A DNA stretch of 9,353 nucleotides from DASPTH01 sp046727575 (GTDB lineage Bacteria; Actinomycetota; Acidimicrobiia; IMCC26256; DASPTH01). A program made the position numbers and the translations under genes. Positions 1 to 6,420 of the stretch are shown piece by piece. The notes beneath the pieces were generated by a model that searched no databases, was not told the DNA's origin, and worked only from the letters and a program-made list of their open reading frames with translations. Position 1 is the stretch's first letter. Every line of letters begins with the position of its first letter. The stretch spans positions 1 through 9,353 of the forward strand of contig JBKPCV010000032.1 in the NCBI GenBank assembly GCA_046727575.1, written 5' to 3'.

Positions 1-2
1 GC

Positions 3-590
3 CCTGAGCGCGTCGCGGCCATGCTCGACGACGCCGCGCGTGAAGTGGAGCACTCGCTCGTGTTTTGGTGCGATTACCAGGCGCGCATGCGCGCGGCTGC
101 GCAGGAGGTGAACCGGTTCGGCGAGCCGGCGTTCATCGGCCGCGCCGTGCGCGACATCCAGTACAGCCACGCGTTCGTCGCGGTTGGGACGGATGACGCG
201 TTCCTCGTCGAACTTGATCCCGCCGACGCGACGCTCTGGGATGTCATGCTGTACAACCGAACGTGGTACGAGGCGCTCGACTCCGCGACGCGGCTCACGA
301 GCCTCAACCATCGTCAAGTCGCCGTCGACGGCGATGGTCGCGTGCGCATCGTCATCGGCGGCTTCGATCCCCGCGTCGCGAACTGGCTCGACACGCAAGG
401 CCGCGCCGAGGTGCTCGCCACGATCCGCTGGTTTCGGCCACCCGCGACGCCGACGGTGCGTGCCACGCTCGTACCGCGCGAGCGCCTCGCCGACCGCCTC
501 CCTATCGACACGACCTGCGTCGATGCCGAGACACGTCGTGACCAGATCCGGGCGCGCGCGGCGCACACCGCGTGGCGCTACCGGAGCTGA
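3..590 (+). CDS. DUF1214-like protein, 5' end cut by the window edge
   Basis: The reading frame is open from base 3, so the first visible Met (base 21) is probably internal and the gene starts outside the window. The visible part resembles the C-terminal half of DUF1214-type proteins. Seen, counting from that Met: an acidic/hydrophobic strand FLVELDP (61-67), LYNRTWYEALD (77-87), TSLNHRQ (93-99), a DGRVR turn (105-109), DPR-x-x-NWLDTQGR (116-128) and a following TIRWFRP (134-140). The NWLDT-x-G-x and RW pair is typical of the family. Biochemical function is unknown; in actinobacteria such genes often sit beside lipid or steroid catabolism genes (general knowledge, not tested here). The stop lies 14 bases before the crotonase start, so co-transcription is likely. 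Confident of the family, not of a role. Confidence 0.8.
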   Translation, partial: PERVAAMLDDAAREVEHSLVFWCDYQARMRAAAQEVNRFGEPAFIGRAVRDIQYSHAFVAVGTDDAFLVELDPADATLWDVMLYNRTWYEALDSATRLTSLNHRQVAVDGDGRVRIVIGGFDPRVANWLDTQGRAEVLATIRWFRPPATPTVRATLVPRERLADRLPIDTTCVDAETRRDQIRARAAHTAWRYRS

Positions 591-595
591 GGAGG
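590..595 (+). promoter_or_regulatory. Ribosome binding site for the crotonase gene
   Basis: AGGAGG lies 9 bases before GTG at 605. It overlaps the stop codon of the upstream gene. It favours the 605 start over the GTG at 572, which lies inside the upstream gene. Confidence 0.8.
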
Positions 596-604
596 TCATC
601 GACC

Positions 605-1354
605 GTGACAGTCGGATACGAGGTCAGGGAGGCCATCGCGTACATCTCCTTCAATAGGCCGGAGAAGCACAACGCGCTGCGCGACGAGGACATCCAAGCT
701 TTGGCGGACTCCGTACGTCGGCTCGACCGCGACGACAGCGCCCAGATCGGCATCATCCTCGGATACGGCCGTTCGTTCTCGAGCGGCGGGGACGTCACCG
801 AACGGTTGCAGGCCTCGATGGAGGAGGGAAGCACGGCCGCGAGGACAACGGAGGAGGCCGCGTTTTACCAATGTGAGAACTGGAAGCCGATCATCGCAGC
901 CGTTCACGGGTACTGCCTGGGCCATGCCCTCGGCACCGCGCTCCACTGCGATCTCCTGGTTGCCTCTCGCAACGCCCTCTTCCAGGTAACGGAGATCAAG
1001 ATCGGCCTCCCAGCACCCGCGATGCTGCCCCGGCTGGGCGACCCGGCCTTCGCGAACGAGGTGTCCATGACAGGCCGGATGTTCACCGCGGAAGAGGCAT
1101 GGAGAGCGGGGATCCTGACCCGACTCGTCGAGGACGGTGAGCACGTCCAAGCTGCTGAAGAGCTGGCCCGGCTGATCCTCGACAACCCGCAGTCGGCCGT
1201 TCGCGAGCAGGTCCGTGTCCGCCGTAGCCTCGTGAACGAAGCCGCACTGCGCCATCAGGCGATGTACCGCGACTTCGCCCAGAGCTGGGCCACGAACAGC
1301 GAAGCGCGCGAAGCGGTCGCCGCCCGGGCCACACAAATGCGCGCCAAGAGCTGA
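605..1354 (+). CDS. Enoyl-CoA hydratase/isomerase (crotonase) family protein
   Basis: A 249-residue crotonase-fold protein, near the usual 250-270. GTG at 605 is chosen because AGGAGG precedes it and the first strand (VTVGYEVREAIAYISFNRP) begins directly there. Seen: the CoA-binding segment RPEKHNAL (18-25), the first oxyanion segment FSSGGDV (58-64), AAVHGYCLG (98-106), CDLLVAS (115-121), a conserved Glu at 130 in VTEIKIGL, and TGRMFTAEEAWRAGILTRLV near 156-175. Against rat mitochondrial hydratase, the Glu164 equivalent is kept (E130), but the Glu144 position is Gly110 and the glycine-rich GGG is G-H-A. Simple syn-hydration by the usual two-glutamate mechanism is therefore doubtful; isomerase, hydrolase or retro-type chemistry on a CoA thioester is possible. 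It is probably translated with the upstream DUF1214-like gene and converges on the P450. Family is certain, reaction is not. Confidence 0.9.
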   Translation: MTVGYEVREAIAYISFNRPEKHNALRDEDIQALADSVRRLDRDDSAQIGIILGYGRSFSSGGDVTERLQASMEEGSTAARTTEEAAFYQCENWKPIIAAVHGYCLGHALGTALHCDLLVASRNALFQVTEIKIGLPAPAMLPRLGDPAFANEVSMTGRMFTAEEAWRAGILTRLVEDGEHVQAAEELARLILDNPQSAVREQVRVRRSLVNEAALRHQAMYRDFAQSWATNSEAREAVAARATQMRAKS

Positions 1355-1424
1355 GCGCCCCCGGTCGAGGAGGGTCGCGGTCAGACCCGCAGCCGAGCGC
1401 GCTTGCTTCGAGGTGTGAGCGGTC

Positions 1425-1450
1425 GCGGCGGTTGTGCCGCCTCAGGCGGC
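1425..1450. terminator. GC-rich hairpins between convergent genes, possible bidirectional terminator
   Basis: Two mutually exclusive stems sit at the crotonase/P450 junction: GGCGG (1427-1431) with CCGCC (1437-1441), and GCCGCC (1436-1441) with GGCGGC (1445-1450) around a three-base loop that contains the P450 stop codon. There is no T-tract on either side, so a terminator role is inferred only from the convergent position. Confidence 0.35.
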
Positions 1451-2719
1451 GCGTCCCACCGAGGCGCGGAGGTGCTTGATCCCGTTGATGAAACTCGAAT
1501 GGAGGCGCTGGGGCTCGTCGGTGGCCTCGATCGCCGGGAAGCGGCGGAAGAGCTCCCGGAACATCACAGTGATCTCGCGTCGGGCGAGGTGCGCACCGAG
1601 GCAGTAATGCGGTCCGGGCCCGCCGAAGCCGACGTGCGGGTTGGGATCCCGCCGGACATCGAAGCGGTAAGGCTCCGCGAACACCTCCTCGTCCCGATCA
1701 GCGGACCAGTAGAACAGGAGGAGCTTGGCGCCCTCGGGCAGCTCGACGCCGCGGAGCTCGGTGGGCCGCGTCGTCGTCCGGCGCATCCACATCACCGGTG
1801 AGGCGACCCGCACGATCTCTTCCACCGCGGTCGGCGCGACCCCCTCGAAGTCGTTCGCCCAGATACGACGCTGATCGGGATGGTCGGTCAAGAGCTTCAG
1901 ACCATGGCTGATCGCGTTACGGGTCGTCTCGTTCCCGGCCACGACGAGGAGGATGAAGAACGACGCGAGCTCCTGGTGGGTGAGCTTGTCCCCGTCGACG
2001 TTCGCGTGCACGAGTGCCGACGTGAGGTCGTCGCTCGGGTGGGCCACGCGCTGTGCGGCCAGGTCCTCCATGACGGCGGCCAGCTGCTGCGCGGCATTCA
2101 TGGCCGCCATGACGGGGTCGGTGCCTTCCGGGATGTACTCGGGATCGCCTTCGCTGAGGATCACGTTCGACGCCCGAAACACGAGGTCGTAGTCCTGCTC
2201 GGCGATGCCCATCATGTCGCAGATGATCTTCAACGGGAGGCGGGCGGCGACATCCGCTACGAAATCGAACTCTGCCTTCTCGCCGACCTCGTCGACGATG
2301 TGTGCGGCTGCCCGCTGCACGTCGTCCTCGACCTTCTTCAGCATCCGGGGGGTGAAGCCGGACGACACGATGCGTCGCAGGCGTGCATGGCGGGGATCGT
2401 CGAGATTGATCATCGACCCGAAGAACTCGCCCAGCTCGGTGCCCATGTCCATGATGCTTGTGGCACCCCGGCCGGAGCAGAACAGCTCCGGCTGCCGGCT
2501 GATCTCGATGACGTCGGCGTACTTCGTGACCGCGTAATAGCCGGGCCCCCGCGGCAGCGCGAGAGCGCTGCCCTCGAGTTCGGGCTCGGCGAAGCACGGC
2601 AACGGCCGCTCCTCCCGGAGCGTCTTGAACGCGCCCTCGCGCACGTCGAGCGGGAGCTCCCAAAACGCCCGATCGGAAAGGTCGATCTCGACAGCCGTCA
2701 AGGTCTGCTGCGGTTCCAT
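1442..2719 (-). CDS. Cytochrome P450, CYP124/125/142-like
   Basis: A complete 425-residue soluble bacterial P450 with no membrane anchor, expected to work in the cytosol with separate ferredoxin partners. Seen: the I-helix oxygen-activation motif AGNETT (261-266), the K-helix ExxR at E301-R304, and the heme loop FGGPGPHYCLG (365-375) with Cys373 as thiolate ligand. The PNPHVGFGG segment and the C-terminal INGIKH (411-416) closely match what I recall of mycobacterial CYP125/CYP124/CYP142 enzymes, which oxidise the terminal methyl of steroid side chains or branched lipids. Substrate is inferred from resemblance only. ATG at 2719 is the only sensible start; its GAGG-like site is weak and only about 4 bases away. 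It runs convergent to the crotonase, in keeping with a lipid or steroid catabolic neighbourhood. No ferredoxin gene is visible. Confidence 0.93.
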   Translation of the reverse strand: MEPQQTLTAVEIDLSDRAFWELPLDVREGAFKTLREERPLPCFAEPELEGSALALPRGPGYYAVTKYADVIEISRQPELFCSGRGATSIMDMGTELGEFFGSMINLDDPRHARLRRIVSSGFTPRMLKKVEDDVQRAAAHIVDEVGEKAEFDFVADVAARLPLKIICDMMGIAEQDYDLVFRASNVILSEGDPEYIPEGTDPVMAAMNAAQQLAAVMEDLAAQRVAHPSDDLTSALVHANVDGDKLTHQELASFFILLVVAGNETTRNAISHGLKLLTDHPDQRRIWANDFEGVAPTAVEEIVRVASPVMWMRRTTTRPTELRGVELPEGAKLLLFYWSADRDEEVFAEPYRFDVRRDPNPHVGFGGPGPHYCLGAHLARREITVMFRELFRRFPAIEATDEPQRLHSSFINGIKHLRASVGRAA

Positions 2720-2824
2720 GCGCCCTCATCGTTGCACGGCTGCCGGCGTCGCCACTGTCCTGCTGTCGGCCAACGGAGCGCTTCGGTTGACAGGCGCCGG
2801 GCGAACGTCGGCTGGATGTGTTGA

Positions 2825-2868
2825 TGGAGGCGGCGACGGGAGTCGTACCCGTGTCCAGGGTTTTGCAG
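2825..2868 (-). tRNA. 3' half of tRNA-Cys(GCA), likely attachment-site scar
   Basis: Read on the minus strand this is, in order: anticodon loop CTGCAAA (anticodon GCA), 3' anticodon stem ACCCT, a 4-base variable loop GGAC, a T-arm with perfect ACGGG/CCCGT stem and loop TACGACT, acceptor 3' strand CGCCGCC, discriminator T and encoded CCA. Discriminator U73, the GCA anticodon and the 4-base variable loop are cysteine tRNA features. The 5' half is missing: the bases before the anticodon loop (CGCCT) pair with ACCCT at only two of five positions, and there is no D-arm or matching acceptor 5' strand. The T-loop has A where U55 is nearly invariant. It cannot be a working tRNA. A 3' fragment starting at the anticodon loop is the classic duplication left by a tRNA-targeting integrase. 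Confidence 0.75.
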
Positions 2869-3496
2869 AGGCGGGAGGCGGGTCCGCTCTATGCCGTCGC
2901 ATTCCATCGCGCCCGGTCAGAACGCTTACCGCGTCCGCACCGGTCGCTCAGTTCAGCACAGTTCCACGCAGTTGATTGCCGCGAGATTGGCGCGGCGGTT
3001 GGGAGCGTTGAGCACCAACGCCGGTTCCAGGTAAGGAGCGATCTCGGTGTGAGACACCTTGCGCGTGAGGGCCCCGGGGCCATCGCACCGATCGCGACGT
3101 ACCGCGCAGTCCGCTGGCCAGCGCAAACGTGTCGGCCCAGTTCGCTCCGTCCGCCCATCGTGTACGGCACGCGCACCTGACGCGCACCTGGAGCATGCTC
3201 GATCGGTCGAGCCGGACGGCGCCGAAGCTCCTTGAACGATGAGTTCGCATAGCCCCGAAGGCAAGCTGAGCGCTTCAGCGCATTGGTCCACGCGGCAGTC
3301 TGCGGGATCACAAACGCGGCGCCCATAACGCCGAATCTGGAGCGGGTCGGACATGGGTTCCCCGTCGCGGTGGTGATGGACGACCTCTGCCCTCAAGCGC
3401 GCAGAGCGTGATGAGGTCCCTGCAGCCGATGGCCTGTCGACGTCACCGCTTCGCGGCAGAGTGTCAACGACGAGCCTCGATCCACCGTGGTTGCTG
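2869..3496. other. About 630 bases without a convincing gene, possible decayed coding DNA
   Basis: Several open frames cross this stretch on both strands, but none has a recognisable domain, a good ribosome binding site and a consistent length. On the minus strand, peptide runs such as RVPYTMGGRSELGRHV in one frame and VSHTEIAPYLEPALVLNAPN in another look protein-like and lie end to end in different frames, which would fit a frameshifted relic; I cannot name a family. A perfect 11-base tandem duplication (3169-3190) lies here. The stretch begins directly at the tRNA-Cys fragment. Confidence 0.45.
3169..3190. repeat. Perfect 11-base tandem duplication
   Basis: ACGCGCACCTG occurs twice head to tail. 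Eleven is not a multiple of three, so in coding DNA it would shift the frame. It is seen directly; any meaning is inference. Confidence 0.85.
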
Positions 3497-4357
3497 CTAC
3501 GCGGTGAGGTCTTTGTTCTCGGGGACAAACTGGCTGGCGATGAAGGTCGCCCCCTGCGGGTCCTTGATCACAGCCATCCTGGCCCAGGGGGCATCGAATG
3601 GGCCGGCGACGACCTCACCGCCGAGCTCGCGTGCCTTCGCGGCCGTGCCGTCTGCGTCGTCGACACCGAACGTGACGCTCCAGTGCGCCGGCGTTTCTGA
3701 GTCGACGGCGGTGATCGGAGTGAGCGCGGCCACGACGTCGATGAAACCCTCGGGCGCGCCCATCTGCGCCATCTGCCCGCGAAGGCCCGGGCTGTTGTCC
3801 TCGAGATGATCGCCGTAGCCGGGCAGCGTCCACATCACACCGGCGGGCAATTCGAGCGTCTGCCAACCGAACACTGCGCCATAGAAGGCCTTCGCGCCCT
3901 CCGGGTCGCGCGTAGCGAGGCCGTTGAAGTTCAGCGAGCCGTGCTCGTTGACGACCTTCGCGCCCTTGTGGTTCTTGGCTTGCCAGACGCAGAACGCTGC
4001 GCCTTCGGGATCGGTGAGGACCGCCATCCGGCCGGCGTCCATGACGTCGAAGGGCTCCATCACTGCCCCGCCACCGGCAGCGCGGGTTTTGGTCGCCGTC
4101 TCGTCGGCGCTGTCCACCCAGACGTAGGTGTTCCACATCGCCACCGGCGGCGCGCCCTCGGGGATCGACCCGACCGCGGCCACGTCGCCGCCGCGAATGC
4201 GGCCGATGACGTACATGCCCTCCGATCCTTCGGGCATCACGTCCTCGAACTCCCAACCGAACAGACCGCTGTAGAAGGCAAGGGCGGCTTCAGGGTCGGG
4301 CTGGCTGGTGTCGACCCAGCAGGGAACGCCGGGGATGTATCCCGTCCGCTCGGGCAT
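3497..4357 (-). CDS. Two-domain VOC (glyoxalase-like) protein, Rv0577/CFP30B-like
   Basis: 286 residues from ATG at 4357, chosen because AAGGAG sits 6 bases upstream; the frame is open to 4396 but that start would bury the ribosome binding site. Two tandem VOC modules: residues about 9-127 (VPCWVDTSQPDPEAALAFY, FGWEF, MWNTYVWVDS, AGRMAVLTDPEGAAFCVWQ) and about 139-278 (GLATRDPEGAKAFY, FGWQTLEL, HWSVTFGVDDAD, ARMAVIKDPQGATFIASQ). Length, domain order and the GTP/GVP-x-WVD opening match what I recall of mycobacterial Rv0577 (CFP30B), which is linked to methylglyoxal and F420-related metabolism; the exact reaction of this copy is unknown. The usual metal-binding His at the first strand is not obvious in either module (W14, N143), so a metal-free binding or hydroxylase-like role is possible. 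It is divergent from the short ORF at 4495 and runs alone. Confidence 0.9.
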   Translation of the reverse strand: MPERTGYIPGVPCWVDTSQPDPEAALAFYSGLFGWEFEDVMPEGSEGMYVIGRIRGGDVAAVGSIPEGAPPVAMWNTYVWVDSADETATKTRAAGGGAVMEPFDVMDAGRMAVLTDPEGAAFCVWQAKNHKGAKVVNEHGSLNFNGLATRDPEGAKAFYGAVFGWQTLELPAGVMWTLPGYGDHLEDNSPGLRGQMAQMGAPEGFIDVVAALTPITAVDSETPAHWSVTFGVDDADGTAAKARELGGEVVAGPFDAPWARMAVIKDPQGATFIASQFVPENKDLTA

Positions 4358-4363
4358 GATCGG

Positions 4364-4369
4364 CTCCTT
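4364..4369 (-). promoter_or_regulatory. Ribosome binding site for the two-domain VOC gene
   Basis: On the minus strand AAGGAG stands 6 bases before the ATG at 4357. It decides this start over the upstream in-frame start at 4396. Confidence 0.8.
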
Positions 4370-4481
4370 TCCGTGTCGGTGCGTCTTCGCTGACACTACG
4401 AAGGAAACCGGTCAACCAGTGGCCAGCTTCCGCCGAGCGGATTCTGTGAGATGCCCGCGGCCAGGTCAGGACCTGTCTCCG

Positions 4482-4487
4482 TACACT
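4482..4487 (+). promoter_or_regulatory. Leaderless-type -10 element TACACT
   Basis: TACACT fits the actinobacterial -10 consensus TANNNT and ends exactly 7 bases before the ATG at 4495, the spacing at which transcription would begin on the A of the start codon. No clear -35 and no Shine-Dalgarno site are seen. This supports a leaderless transcript but does not prove it. Confidence 0.4.
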
Positions 4488-4494
4488 CGAACTC

Positions 4495-4761
4495 ATGGCC
4501 GAGTTGGACCCGGGCACCATCGCCGTTGATTCGGCTGACTCACGCGCCCTGGCCGCCCTGCTGGGACCACGCGCTGGATGGTCGGTCAACGACTCCCCCG
4601 AGGTCGGCTCCCATGTCGTGCGCATATCAGTGGTCCGTCAAACAGGGGCAACGCCAGCAATCCAGGAGCACGCAGATCGATCACAGATATGGGCGCACCC
4701 GCGAGTCAGCCGACGAAGCGGCTTCGCGTCCGAGATTGGTCCGCACCGCACCCAAATCTAA
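4495..4761 (+). CDS. Short hypothetical protein, doubtful
   Basis: An 88-residue frame beginning MAELDPGTIAVDSADSRALA. The first 50 or so residues have protein-like composition with an acidic opening and an alanine/leucine stretch. The rest is rich in Arg, Ser and His, as expected of chance reading in GC-rich DNA. No family, membrane segment or motif is recognised. The only support for expression is a -10-like TACACT placed for a leaderless start. It lies between the divergent VOC gene and the end of the dienelactone hydrolase gene. It could be the head of a truncated gene or not a gene at all. Confidence 0.35.
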   Translation: MAELDPGTIAVDSADSRALAALLGPRAGWSVNDSPEVGSHVVRISVVRQTGATPAIQEHADRSQIWAHPRVSRRSGFASEIGPHRTQI

Positions 4762-4785
4762 ACCGCTCTCGCGCCGGCGCGCCGC

Positions 4786-5514
4786 TCAGCGCCCGAAGAC
4801 GTGTTGCAGCAGGACGAGCGTGCCGCTCCACGAGAGATCGTTCGCGAGCGCGTCGTAGCGGACGCCATCGAGGTGCAAGACCGCCGCATCCGGGTCGGTG
4901 AAACCGTGGACGGCGGCACCGAAGATCGTGATCTGGTAGTCCCTCACCCCGGCGTCCCGCATCTCCTTGTGGAGGTTGTCGACATCTTCAAGGGGCGCAT
5001 AGGGATCCCCGGCGCCGCAATATGCGACGACGTGTCCCCGGACTGCGCCAGGCTCGGCCCTGGCGTACGTGCTCAGGGTCCCGTGGTAGCTGACGGCAGC
5101 CTTGAGGTTCGCGCCGCTGCGCGCGAGCTCGAGCACGGTCATGCCCCCATAACAGAAGCCAACAGCCGCGATGCGTTCGTCATCCACATCCGGCCGGGTC
5201 GCGATTCTGTCGAACCAGGCGATGGCTCTCGCGCGTTGCTTCTCGGGGTCAGCGAGGTTCTCCGCATAGGCGCGCCCGGAGTCCTCGATAGGAGCCCCTG
5301 CGAGATGAGCGCCGTACATGTCCGTGCAGATGGCCACGTAACCCCGTTCGGCGAGCTTCCGCGCGATGGGCTCGTTTACCTCGTGGGCGATCCCGAGAGC
5401 GCTGTGCATCACGAGTACCGCAGGAGAGGGTTCCGTTCCGTCGGGCAGTGCGGCATACCCGCGCAAGAGCGTTCCTTCGTGCTCGAACTCGATGTGCTCC
5501 ATGCCTTCGAACAC
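4786..5514 (-). CDS. Dienelactone hydrolase-family alpha/beta hydrolase
   Basis: 242 residues from GTG at 5514, placed by GAAGGG 7 bases upstream (5522-5527); the ATG at 5502 is a possible alternative with a site too close to serve, and the frame stays open to 5664 without family resemblance. Typical DLH length (about 235-245). Seen: strand PAVLVMHSALGI (31-42), the nucleophile elbow G-F-C-Y-G-G with Cys121, Asp170 in GAGDPYAP and His203 in AAVHGFTDPD, in the order and spacing of the Cys-Asp-His triad. The family opens cyclic lactones in aromatic-ring breakdown or hydrolyses other small esters. The residue matching Glu36 of classic dienelactone hydrolase, which tunes the cysteine, is Ser38 here, so a true dienelactone substrate is uncertain. 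No signal peptide, so cytosolic. No catechol pathway genes are adjacent. Divergent from the ORF at 5748. Confidence 0.9.
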   Translation of the reverse strand: MFEGMEHIEFEHEGTLLRGYAALPDGTEPSPAVLVMHSALGIAHEVNEPIARKLAERGYVAICTDMYGAHLAGAPIEDSGRAYAENLADPEKQRARAIAWFDRIATRPDVDDERIAAVGFCYGGMTVLELARSGANLKAAVSYHGTLSTYARAEPGAVRGHVVAYCGAGDPYAPLEDVDNLHKEMRDAGVRDYQITIFGAAVHGFTDPDAAVLHLDGVRYDALANDLSWSGTLVLLQHVFGR

Positions 5515-5521
5515 CGCGCCA

Positions 5522-5527
5522 CCCTTC
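5522..5527 (-). promoter_or_regulatory. Ribosome binding site deciding the hydrolase start
   Basis: GAAGGG on the minus strand stands 7 bases before GTG 5514. It favours that start over ATG 5502 and over the far upstream start at 5664. Confidence 0.6.
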
Positions 5528-5733
5528 GCACAATGCGACGCGGGCGCGCCACGACCGCGGCTCTCATTTCGGGGCAGTGTCGCGCCCCGGACGCGCGGTC
5601 GCAAAACCCGATGGCAACTGCGCGGGTAGGGCACGCCTGTACGGCGGGAGTCGGTCGCGTGCATCTCGCACTCAATGATGCGCGCTCACGACCGGCCGCC
5701 CGCTGGTTCAGCCCGGGAGTGACTCGGTCGGGG

Positions 5734-5739
5734 TAGCGT
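5734..5739 (+). promoter_or_regulatory. -10-like TAGCGT ahead of the 5748 ORF
   Basis: TAGCGT fits TANNNT and ends 8 bases before ATG 5748, close to leaderless spacing. No Shine-Dalgarno site is present at that start. Support is weak because such hexamers occur by chance. Confidence 0.3.
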
Positions 5740-5747
5740 CTCAGCTC

Positions 5748-6029
5748 ATGAGTTCGCAGGTGCACATTAAGGAACTGCGTGGTAATGAGCAGCAGCCGGA
5801 AGTGAAGCTGCCCAACGGAACAACGACGCACCTTGGTGGGACCCTTGGAGAGTGGCGACGAAGGTACGGAGGCGATGTCGCAGACGTTCCTGACCCCGCA
5901 GATCCCGGGAGGACCGTCCGCGTAGACCTCACTCCGTGGAAGGACCGCGATCCAGATGCGACGGTCTTGCGCATCAGCTTCCAGTTCGTGGACCCAACGA
6001 AGATAGGAACCAAGTTCCCTGGCCGCTAG
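5748..6029 (+). CDS. Small hypothetical protein
   Basis: A 93-residue protein, not recognised. It opens polar (MSSQVHIKELRGNEQQPEVKL), holds a Gly/Thr-rich turn GTTTHLGGTLGEW (24-36), a proline/aspartate segment DVPDPADPGR, and a strand-like VRVDLTPW and TVLRISFQF near the end. Composition is balanced and soluble, with no membrane segment, cysteine or signal peptide, which argues for a real protein rather than chance reading. Codons such as cacattaaggaactg are visibly less GC-biased at third positions than in neighbouring genes, so it may have been acquired. No ribosome binding site precedes it; a -10-like TAGCGT suggests a leaderless transcript. It is divergent from the hydrolase gene and 18 bases before the next small ORF. 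Confidence 0.6.
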   Translation: MSSQVHIKELRGNEQQPEVKLPNGTTTHLGGTLGEWRRRYGGDVADVPDPADPGRTVRVDLTPWKDRDPDATVLRISFQFVDPTKIGTKFPGR

Positions 6030-6047
6030 AAGCGACGGGCACGGCTC

Positions 6048-6311
6048 ATGGCTCCCCACTGCGCCCATGACTGCCGTCCTCGCGTGCGCCGTTCTGCGGC
6101 AGCGATGAGGCTGCTTGCCGAGCCGCTCCCGATCGGGCATGTGCGCGTGTCCGAGCCGGAGCTTGGCGCGATTCTCAAGGAGCAACGCCGCTACTACTCG
6201 GGCGCGCCGGCGGAGCACATCGACCTCACCCTGGTCCGCCGGCTGACAGCTCCGGAGGTCGAGGAGCTCGTGCAGCACGTCATGCACCCGCGCTTCCGGG
6301 TCCTGCGATGA
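6048..6311 (+). CDS. Small hypothetical protein, start uncertain
   Basis: An 87-residue frame; the first 19 residues (MAPHCAHDCRPRVRRSAAA) look like chance reading and ATG at 6105 may be the real start, giving 68 residues beginning MRLLAEPLPIGHVRV. The core is protein-like: EPELGAILKEQRRYYSG followed by a helical LTAPEVEELVQHVM. No family is recognised, and neither start has a clear ribosome binding site. It follows the 5748 ORF by 18 bases and precedes the VOC run by about 110 bases. It might be the tail of a broken larger gene. Confidence 0.45.
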   Translation: MAPHCAHDCRPRVRRSAAAMRLLAEPLPIGHVRVSEPELGAILKEQRRYYSGAPAEHIDLTLVRRLTAPEVEELVQHVMHPRFRVLR

Positions 6312-6406
6312 GCACGGTTCGATCCTCGCCACTCTGCCGAGGTCCACGACGCGGACCGCTCGGATCACATAACACCCGTGCCCGAGCACCGCTCGTGCGC
6401 GCCGAG

Positions 6407-6413
6407 AAAGGAG
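6407..6413 (+). promoter_or_regulatory. Ribosome binding site of the 6421 VOC gene
   Basis: AAAGGAG stands 7 bases before ATG 6421, a strong and well-placed site marking the first gene of the VOC/DUF4440/DUF1330 run. Confidence 0.8.
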
Positions 6414-6420
6414 CAGCAGC

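Noticed and set aside
596..1336. 246-residue minus-strand ORF
   Set aside because: Antisense shadow of the crotonase gene with no recognisable family.
1880..2824. 314-residue plus-strand ORF
   Set aside because: It is antisense to the P450 gene, whose motifs are complete. The translation has no domain and arises from GC-rich codon structure.
2825..2868. Interpretation as a tmRNA 3' end
   Set aside because: It has a 7-base anticodon loop with GCA, a 4-base variable loop and a U discriminator, which fit tRNA-Cys. tmRNA lacks an anticodon arm and has an A discriminator.
2818..3180. 120-residue plus-strand ORF over the tRNA fragment
   Set aside because: Its beginning is the complement of the tRNA-Cys fragment and the rest has no domain.
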